Assembly: GCF_024171785.1 (NCBI RefSeq)
Contig: NZ_JAMTCK010000006.1
Coordinates: forward strand, 124,001-188,000
Direction of reading: 5' to 3'
Source: Goodfellowiella coeruleoviolacea
GTDB lineage: Bacteria; Actinomycetota; Actinomycetes; Mycobacteriales; Pseudonocardiaceae
Length of the DNA: 64,000 bases
Shown here piece after piece: positions 58,533-64,000 of the stretch (the first letter of the stretch is position 1; each line of letters begins with the position of its first letter). The notes under the pieces were generated by a model. The model saw only the letters and a program-made list of their open reading frames with translations. It was not told the origin of the DNA and ran no database searches. Both the position numbers and the translations under genes were made by a program.

Positions 58533-59092
58533 GAGACGAACCAGTCGGTGGCCGCGGCGGTCGCGCCCGGCTGGTGCAGCAGGAAGCTCACCGGCCCCAC
58601 GGGAACGCCGGACAGCCGAAACCGCCCGACCTCGTCGACCGGGGCGCGCAGCCGTCCCCTGGGCCACCGCACCACCACCGCGCTGGCCGGTCGCACCGGC
58701 CCGACCAGGCCCAGCACCGCGCGTCGGCCGCGCACGGCCGGGCCGAGCCACACGTCCAGCCGGACCACGTCGGCGAGCGTGAACCCCAGGATGCGCGCGG
58801 TCGGGCGGGTGCCGCGCAGCAGCAACCCGCCGCCGCACCCGGCATCGGCGTCCGCCGGGGAATCCGCGTCAGGTGGGCAAGAACCGTCGCGTCCGGGTTC
58901 GACCGCCTGGTCCGGGTCCCCCGCGGAGTCGGCGCACAGGGTGAACCGGTCGACGTCGGACTGGCCGGCGACCAGGGGCAGGGCCGCGGTCGCGTCGGCG
59001 ACCACCTGGGCCGGGGCCGGGTCGCGCGCCTCGAACAGGCCGGCCACCTCGGCCAGCAGGGCCAGGTCCGTGTCGTGCCAGCGCTGCCTCAC
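58529..59092 (-). CDS. Two-part protein of unknown function between sigma factor and CHAT protease
   Basis: 187 residues. Residues 1-45 are helical (DTDLALLAEVAGLFEARDPAPAQ). Residues 53-88 are a Gly/Asp/Pro-rich flexible linker with three Cys. Residues 89-187 look like a small beta-sandwich (ARILGFTLADVVRLDVWLG, VLGLVGPVRPASAVVVRW, VDEVGRFRLSGVPVGPVSFLL) ending TDWFVS, reminiscent of carboxypeptidase regulatory/transthyretin-like domains. Overlaps both neighbours by 4 nt. By position it could restrain the sigma factor or be the CHAT substrate; no anti-sigma zinc motif (HxxxCxxC) is present. Confidence 0.7.
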   Translation of the reverse strand: MRQRWHDTDLALLAEVAGLFEARDPAPAQVVADATAALPLVAGQSDVDRFTLCADSAGDPDQAVEPGRDGSCPPDADSPADADAGCGGGLLLRGTRPTARILGFTLADVVRLDVWLGPAVRGRRAVLGLVGPVRPASAVVVRWPRGRLRAPVDEVGRFRLSGVPVGPVSFLLHQPGATAAATDWFVS

Positions 59093-59667
59093 CCGGCCGC
59101 CTCCTCAAGCACGCCGGCCGCGAGCACCTTGCGCCGCAGTTCGGCCAGGCAGCGGGTTCTGGTGGGGCCGAGGCTGCCGACGGGCATGCCGATCGCCCTG
59201 GCGATCTGCGGATAGGTCAGTTCGGGGGCGAAGGCCAGGTAGCGCAGGATCTGCTGACAGCGTTCGGGCAGGCCGACGAAGGCCCGCCACAGCGCACCGG
59301 CCCGGTCCGCGGCCACGGCGTGGTCCTCGGGACCCGGACCGGGATCGCGCTCCGCGCCGGTCGGGGACGGGGTCCACCACCGCGGTGGCGTTTCCCGGCC
59401 GCGCACGGCCGCCACCCGCAGCGCCTCCCGGCGCGCGGTGGTGGCCAGCCACGCGGCGAGCCTGGCCGAATCGCGCAGCGCGCCCAGGTTCTCGGCCAGG
59501 ATCAGCCAGGTGGTCTGGCTGACGTCGGCGGCGTCGGCCGGCTCCAGCCGAACCGACCGCGCCACTGTCCACACCAGACCCGCGTACCGGTCCACCAGCG
59601 CGCGCCACGCGTCCTGGTCGCCGTTTCTGGCCAGGTCCACCAGTTCCGCCGTGTCCCGTTCCGGCAC
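59089..59667 (-). CDS. ECF-type RNA polymerase sigma factor
   Basis: 192 residues. Region 2: LVDLARNGDQDAWRALVDRYAGLVWTVARS and ADVSQTTWLILAENL. Region 4: LPERCQQILRYLAFAPELTYPQIARAIGMPVGSLGPTRTRCLAELRR, with the GMPVGSLGPTRTRCL helix that reads the -35. No region 3 and no C-terminal extension. GTG 59667 has AAGGAG 6 nt upstream. The 180 bp up to the protease gene hold repeats but no promoter I can identify. No classical anti-sigma gene is adjacent. Confidence 0.9.
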   Translation of the reverse strand: MPERDTAELVDLARNGDQDAWRALVDRYAGLVWTVARSVRLEPADAADVSQTTWLILAENLGALRDSARLAAWLATTARREALRVAAVRGRETPPRWWTPSPTGAERDPGPGPEDHAVAADRAGALWRAFVGLPERCQQILRYLAFAPELTYPQIARAIGMPVGSLGPTRTRCLAELRRKVLAAGVLEEAAG

Positions 59668-59848
59668 CCGTCGCTCCTTCCTCTGCCGTGCGTGGGTGGC
59701 GACACGGGTTGGAAGGAGGTCACGGCCGCGCTGTTCCCCAATACCCCCGAACGAGTGGCACCCTCCGCTGCCGCGGACGGCGTGACACCGTCCACTGCCG
59801 CAGACGGCACCGAGCGGGTCAGCGCCGAGCGCCTCAGCGCGGCACGGG
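59668..59848. other. 181-bp spacer with short repeats between protease and sigma genes
   Basis: Contains GACACCGTCCACTGCCGCAG and GGCACCCTCCGCTGCCGCGG as near copies (~24-bp period) and GTCAGCGC/CTCAGCGC copies close to the protease stop. No open gene and no strong hairpin, so read-through from the protease gene into the sigma gene is possible. Confidence 0.5.
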
Positions 59849-61045
59849 TCAGCGCGGCACCGGGTGGCGTTCGCAGGCCGCCGCCCTGGCCCGCGCCGGG
59901 TCCAGCCCGCTGTGGCGCAGCGCGGCCACCTCGGCGGCGACCCTGGGGGCGGCGAAGGACGTGCCGCTCCACCTGGCGAAGCCGTACGACCTGGTCTCGG
60001 TGCCCGGCGCGGTGTCGTTGCGGGCCGGGCGGAGCCGGACGTAGCTGCTCACCACGTCCACGCCCACGGCGGCGGCGTCCACCCAGGGGCCGTGGTTGGA
60101 GAACGCGGCCAGCCGCCCGTCCGGGTGGGTCGCGGCCACCGCCAGCACCTCGGGCAGGGCGGCCGGCCAGAACGGCCGGGATGTGGCGCCGTTGCCGGCG
60201 GCGGCCACCACCACGGCGTCGTCGAACAGCGCGATCTCCCGGCGCAGCAGCGGCGGGCAGGTGTTGTCGCTGGTGTGGCAGCCGGCGGTGAGCACCAGCA
60301 CGTCGAGGGGCATCCGCTGGGCCGAGGCGGTCCGCCTGATCCGGCGCAGGCCGGCGGCCACGGTCAGGTCGTCGGTGAGGCCGAACGAGGACAGCACGCG
60401 CTGGTGGCGCAGGGTCGCGCCGGGCGCGTGTTGCAGCACCACACCGGCGACGAAGGTGCCGTGGCCGGCCTGCCGGTCCTGCCCTGGGCTGCCGTCCCCG
60501 TCGAGCACCTCGGGGGAGAGTCCCCACTCGGCCAGCCAGCTGCGCCTGGCGAACCACGGGTGCGGGTCCAGGCCGGTGTCCAGCACGGCCACGCTCACCG
60601 GCGGGTGCCAGGTCAGCTCCGGCGGTGCCGGCACCGGAGCGGTCCGGTCGGCCTCGGCGCCGGTGCCGACCATGAGCGGGGTGCCGACCATCAGGGGTGT
60701 GCCGATCATCAGCGGCGCGCCGATGTGCACGTGGTTGGCCGCCACCGGGATGTGCTGGCCGACGTCCTGCGCGATGTGCACGCACCGGTCGCGTTCGCTG
60801 GCCCGCAGGTGGATCCTGGCCAGGTTCAGCTCCTCGGTCGGCTCAACCCGCTCGATCCACCGGCCCAGCCGGTCCACGACGTGGCCGAGGCCGTCCGGGG
60901 TGACCACCAGCTCCCCCGCCCGGACCAGACACTCCCCCGGCCCGCCGGCGTCGTGCAGCAACAGGTCGGTCCAGTGCGCCCGCCACTCCTCGACCAGCTC
61001 AGCCAGGGAGACGTGGCGCTCACTCTCCGTTGATTGATTGTCCAC
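59849..61045 (-). CDS. S8 (subtilisin-like) serine peptidase without signal peptide
   Basis: 398 residues. Catalytic Asp156 in AVLDTGLDPH, His195 in AGHGTFVAGV, oxyanion Asn in VAAAGNGA and Ser363 in SGTSFAAPRVAAE: a complete triad. The N-terminal ~110 residues are helical (LAELVEEWRAHWTDLLLHDAGG, LNLARIHLRASERDRCVHIAQD) and may be a sensor or inhibitory module; an 18-bp repeat encodes GTPLMV copies near residue 120. No signal peptide or TM, unusual for subtilisins and consistent with an intracellular regulatory protease. GTG 61045 (DNQSTESER) has AAGG 8 nt upstream; GTG 61066 and 61054 are alternatives. Confidence 0.87.
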   Translation of the reverse strand: MDNQSTESERHVSLAELVEEWRAHWTDLLLHDAGGPGECLVRAGELVVTPDGLGHVVDRLGRWIERVEPTEELNLARIHLRASERDRCVHIAQDVGQHIPVAANHVHIGAPLMIGTPLMVGTPLMVGTGAEADRTAPVPAPPELTWHPPVSVAVLDTGLDPHPWFARRSWLAEWGLSPEVLDGDGSPGQDRQAGHGTFVAGVVLQHAPGATLRHQRVLSSFGLTDDLTVAAGLRRIRRTASAQRMPLDVLVLTAGCHTSDNTCPPLLRREIALFDDAVVVAAAGNGATSRPFWPAALPEVLAVAATHPDGRLAAFSNHGPWVDAAAVGVDVVSSYVRLRPARNDTAPGTETRSYGFARWSGTSFAAPRVAAEVAALRHSGLDPARARAAACERHPVPR

Positions 61046-61047
61046 GA

Positions 61048-61078
61048 TGGACACCTTGCCGCACACACACAGTGTCCA
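61048..61078. promoter_or_regulatory. Spaced inverted repeat at the protease cassette promoter
   Basis: TGGACAC (61048-61054) and GTGTCCA (61072-61078) are perfect inverted arms 17 nt apart; a further TGGA at 61081-61084 forms TCCA-AAA-TGGA. They cover the start region of the cassette in an otherwise AC-rich stretch. Candidate operator for the cassette. Confidence 0.5.
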
Positions 61079-61286
61079 AAATGGATTTGTCGAGTGATCA
61101 CCCGGACCAGTGAACGCGACAGACCGTGTCCGCCGGTTCCCTTACCACTCCACGCGGCGGCGGCAAGTCGCCTTTATGGGTGGTTCACTCCGGGGGAGTT
61201 CGTAAAACGGGTCATAGGTGCTAGACATATGCACGTCGTCGACGCGCGGCACGCCGCGTCGCCGGTTACGAACGGTGGTGATAGCC

Positions 61287-62426
61287 GTGACCCCGACGGG
61301 TGCGGTGGGTCGCGTTGGCGCACGCGTGCGCGTCCTCGCGCTGCGCGTGCTTGCCGTCGCCGGGTTCACCACGATCGCCTGGCTGGCTGCCAGCGCCGCG
61401 GCGTCAGCGGCGACCGCCGACAGCGCGGCGCTCGCCACCGCGCCCAGCCCGCTCCCCGCCGTCTCCGCCCAACCGGCCGGCTCCGCACCAGCGACGCCAA
61501 CGACCGCCGCTGGTTCACCGGCCCAGCGGACCGAGGACACCGCCGCCGACGCGAACAGCGCGCCCGCGGCGCCCGTTGCTGGTTCCGGCTCGACCCGGAT
61601 CGATCAGCAGCCGCCCACCCTCCCCCAGCCCGGCCTGACCCGGTCTGCCGTGCCCCGCTCTGACGCGCCCCCCTCTGACGCGTCCCAGTCGGTCCCGACC
61701 GGCCCGAACCCCCAGGCGCCGGCGCTGTCCTGCCTGGCCGCCGCGAGCGACTGGCTGAGGTCGACCGCGGCCAACGTGGTGGACACGGTCGGTCTGCCGG
61801 TTCCCGCTCCCACCGCTCCGGTCCCGCACCCGGGCCCGCTGCCCGGCGATCACCCCGGCCCCGGCCTGGGCCTGCTGCCCGGCACGGGCTCCGACTCCGA
61901 CCAGGACGCCTTCCCCGCCCCCGGGACCGGGCTGCCCGACACCGGTGCGCTCCACCCGGTCCCGTGGCCGGAGCCGGGTGACGCCACCGCACCGCCCGAC
62001 ACCGACATTGACATCGACACCGGTGCCAACCCCGGGGGCGAGGACCTGCCCCAGAACAGCGCGCTGACCCCGGCCGTGCCCGGGGTGTCGGCCACCGCGG
62101 CCACCGCGGCCGGGTCGGCCGGGACCGCCGCCAGCAAGGTGGCGACCAAGGAGCGCACCACCGGCACGGCACCGGCAACCGGCGTCAAGCCGCCCCTGCC
62201 GGACGCGCCGCACACCCCGTCGGTCCCGCAGCCCCCGCAGCAGCCGGCCGCACCCGGTGCCACCCTGCACCCGGGCGAGCCCTCCGCCGGGGCCAGGGGC
62301 GGCGCCCCCGGCTCGCTGCCGACGCACGCGGCCCTGTGGCCGCCGCTCGGCTTAACCTCCAGCCCGTCCGCCGAGCACCAGCCGGTGGACCGCGGTCCGG
62401 GGTTGCCCACCACCACCCCCGACTGA
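61287..62426 (+). CDS. Secreted Pro/Ala-rich protein
   Basis: 379 residues. N-terminal signal or anchor RVRVLALRVLAVAGFTTIAWLAASAAASAA (in two parts), then a Pro/Thr/Ala/Asp-rich chain with no clear globular domain; short conserved-looking part CLAAASDWLRSTAANVVDTVGLPVPAP (around residue 150) may be helical. Probably cell-wall associated. GTG 61287 follows GGTGGTGA; an in-frame extension upstream is possible. TAGACAT at 61222-61228 could be its -10. Divergent from the S8 protease gene; functional link unproven. Confidence 0.65.
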   Translation: MTPTGAVGRVGARVRVLALRVLAVAGFTTIAWLAASAAASAATADSAALATAPSPLPAVSAQPAGSAPATPTTAAGSPAQRTEDTAADANSAPAAPVAGSGSTRIDQQPPTLPQPGLTRSAVPRSDAPPSDASQSVPTGPNPQAPALSCLAAASDWLRSTAANVVDTVGLPVPAPTAPVPHPGPLPGDHPGPGLGLLPGTGSDSDQDAFPAPGTGLPDTGALHPVPWPEPGDATAPPDTDIDIDTGANPGGEDLPQNSALTPAVPGVSATAATAAGSAGTAASKVATKERTTGTAPATGVKPPLPDAPHTPSVPQPPQQPAAPGATLHPGEPSAGARGGAPGSLPTHAALWPPLGLTSSPSAEHQPVDRGPGLPTTTPD

Positions 62427-62918
62427 CCTGCCCAGCGCCAGGTTCGCGGTGCGTCGTGCCGCGGGCACGGCCCGGTCGCCGGTGGCGGCGCCACAGCGCG
62501 TTTCCGACCCCGTGATCAGCGGCTGACCAGCGAACCTGTCCGCTCCTGCCGGAGTTCGCGCCGGTGAGCCGGGTCACCGTGCCGTTGGCGCGCTCCCGCC
62601 TCAGCGCTCAACCCGCTCATCTGGTTCTCCACCCACCCGACTTCCCGACCTGACCACCGCGCCCGGTCAGGTCGGGGTCGCCCGGTGCCGCGTTGCCCCC
62701 GCGGTGCTCGGGCCGCCCGAGGTGGTTGCCGTCTGGTCCGGCACATCGAGGGGCTGTATCGGACCAGATCCCCTGCGCGACCGCCGCCGGCCGGGGGCTT
62801 CCGCTGACCACGGAGGCCCCCGGCCGACAGGGCACACCGCGCCGCAGTTCCCGCCCCCAGCCGCACGCCGCCGGCCTCACATCGCCGGCCTCACCCCACC
62901 GACTTCACGTCGCCGGCC
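62427..62918. other. 490-bp convergent intergenic region with 14-bp repeats
   Basis: No gene seen. Five 14-bp units (type GTCGCCGGCCTCAC) fill 62867-62936 and run into the end of the MocR-like gene, coding its last residues. The rest is GC-rich without clear hairpins. Confidence 0.6.
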
Positions 62919-64000
62919 TCACGTCGCCGGAACGACCCCGTCCTCGCAGTCCTGGCCACCCCGCACGGCAGCGCCGACCCCACAGCCGCCGGCCCGTCCC
63001 GCGTCCGCCCCGCACACCGATGCCGAGGCGAGGCCGAGCCGGCGCACCGCGTCCCGCAGCACGTCCTCGGCCAGCACGAACGGCAGCCGCAACCACCGCT
63101 CCAGCCCGCCGTGGGCGCTGAACCGGGATCCTGGCGCCAACCGGAGACCGTGGTTCTGCGCGGACACCGCGATCCGGGTGCTCACCGGTGCCGGCAGGTG
63201 GCACCAGAGGTTGAGACCGCCGGAGGGCAGCCGGAAGGACCACTCGGGCAGGGTCGCCCGCAGCTCCTCGGCGAGCACGTCCCGCAGCCGCGCCAGCTCC
63301 CGCCGCCTCGGCGGCAGCAGGCGGTCGCTGTCGGCCAGCAACTGGGCGAGCACGACCTGCTCGAACACGGGCGAGCCCAGGTCGATCGCCGGGCGCACCG
63401 ACACCAGCCGGTTGACCATCTCCCTCGGCGCCCGCAGCCAGCCCAGCCGCAGACCGCCCCAGTAGGCCTTGCTCGCCGAGCCGATGGTGATCACCACGTC
63501 CTCGGCGAACGAGGCCACCGGTGGCGGACCGTCCAGCGGGTCGCCCTCCAGGTCGATCTCCACGTACGTCTCGTCGACCATGGCCAGGGTCCTGGTCCTG
63601 GTCAGCGCGGCGGTCAGGCGCTGCCGCCCCTCGGCGTCCAGCCGCAGCCCGGTGGGGTTGTGGAAGTCGACGATGAAGTAGGCGAGCCTGGGCGCCGCCT
63701 GCCGCAGGGCCGCCTCCACACCGTCCAGGTCCCACCCGTCCTCGGTGAGCGCGACCGGAACGGGAATGGCGTGCGCGGCGCGGATCGAATCCAGGATGTT
63801 GCAGTAGGTCGGGGACTCGACCAGCACCCGGTCGCCCGGTGAGACCAGCAGTTGCAGGGCGAGCGCGAACGCGTGCTGGGCGCCGTTGGTGACCAGGATC
63901 TGGTCGGCGGTGGTCGGCAGGCCACGCGCCACGTACCGGTCGGCGATGCGCTGCCGCAGCTCGGGGATGCCGTACTCGTAGTAGCCGTGCTCGGCCAGTT
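62919..64000 (-). CDS. MocR-family/PLP-dependent aminotransferase-domain protein (5' end outside window)
   Basis: The visible part is a fold type I aminotransferase domain: GYYEYGIPELRQRIADRYVARG, ILVTNGAQHAFALAL, FHNPTGLRL, VDETYVEIDL, PLP Lys in GSASKAYWGGLRLGW, and RLPSGGLNLWCHL with a C-terminal Arg in LRLPFV. This fits MocR regulators, which carry an N-terminal GntR helix-turn-helix, probably beyond the right edge. The tail after LGLASASV is low-complexity and partly encoded by 14-bp repeats. Confidence 0.85.
   Translation of the reverse strand, partial: LAEHGYYEYGIPELRQRIADRYVARGLPTTADQILVTNGAQHAFALALQLLVSPGDRVLVESPTYCNILDSIRAAHAIPVPVALTEDGWDLDGVEAALRQAAPRLAYFIVDFHNPTGLRLDAEGRQRLTAALTRTRTLAMVDETYVEIDLEGDPLDGPPPVASFAEDVVITIGSASKAYWGGLRLGWLRAPREMVNRLVSVRPAIDLGSPVFEQVVLAQLLADSDRLLPPRRRELARLRDVLAEELRATLPEWSFRLPSGGLNLWCHLPAPVSTRIAVSAQNHGLRLAPGSRFSAHGGLERWLRLPFVLAEDVLRDAVRRLGLASASVCGADAGRAGGCGVGAAVRGGQDCEDGVVPAT

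Noticed and set aside
59668-59848. A classical anti-sigma factor gene near the ECF sigma factor
   Set aside because: No HxxxCxxC protein or membrane anti-sigma frame exists in this gap or beside the sigma gene.

Overview
The window is very GC-rich chromosomal DNA from an actinobacterium. It contains SenX3-RegX3, MshA (mycothiol synthesis), a BldC-type regulator, the tiny ribosomal protein bS22, an HbhA-like protein, many GTG starts and TAnnnT -10 boxes placed directly in front of start codons. Gene order follows the Mycobacterium tuberculosis block Rv0474-Rv0505 (XRE regulator, HbhA-like, DUF2516, MurB, L,D-transpeptidase, SDR, MshA, YbjN-like, Gpm, SenX3-RegX3, Ppx, membrane protein, TIM-barrel isomerase, ProC, BldC-like, bS22, GalE-like, PlsC-like, SerB1-like). 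Extra genes are inserted between these. A non-mycobacterial relative such as a member of the Pseudonocardiales is the best guess; this is inference from synteny and style. I saw no tRNA, rRNA, CRISPR array or insertion sequence.

Layout. 0-16.6 kb: conserved housekeeping and signalling genes, mostly on the minus strand (SerB1, YbjQ-like, acyltransferase, epimerase, bS22, BldC, ProC, thioesterase with proline dehydrogenase, isomerase, membrane protein, Ppx, RegX3-SenX3, Gpm), with an inserted divergent aldo/keto reductase and LuxR-type regulator pair. 16.7-31.6 kb: accessory metabolism and regulation (SnoaL-like, acyl-CoA ligase, TetR with twin operators, methyltransferase, DUF4349 lipoprotein, OsmC), then the alpha/beta hydrolase-MshA-YbjN operon, three further hydrolases and two proteins of unknown role. 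31.7-43.7 kb: L,D-transpeptidase, SDR, trypsin-like protein, MurB, DUF2505, methyltransferase, DinB-like protein, PurU, YbaK-like, YnfA, DUF2516, HbhA-like and XRE regulator, zinc-ribbon protein. 43.9-55.2 kb: a membrane-anchored NACHT NTPase, a PadR-controlled FtsX-type ABC exporter, VOC and CGNR proteins, DUF445, an aminotransferase and a DUF222-like fragment. 55.8-62.4 kb: a minus-strand cassette of subtilisin-like protease, ECF sigma factor, a two-part protein of unknown function and a TPR-CHAT protease, with a divergent Pro-rich secreted protein. The right edge cuts a MocR/aminotransferase gene.

The most interesting system is the protease-sigma-unknown-CHAT cassette. Both proteases keep their catalytic residues, neither has an evident signal peptide, and the last three genes are joined by 4-nt GTGA overlaps. 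The architecture recalls the Craspase logic, in which a TPR-CHAT protease cleaves a protein that restrains an ECF sigma factor, but here there is no CRISPR and a second (subtilisin) protease is present. A proteolysis-gated sigma switch is a testable inference.

Two non-coding patterns also stand out. First, a roughly 125-bp intergenic element occurs three times in the same orientation (near 5.95, 40.7 and 55.6 kb). Each copy has a pair of DnaA-box-like sites, a TAGGCT box and a G/C hairpin. Second, minisatellites, very often with a 15-bp period, occur at protein termini, in linkers and just past stop codons. At least fifteen genes show TAnnnT 6-8 nt before the start codon, suggesting widespread leaderless transcription.
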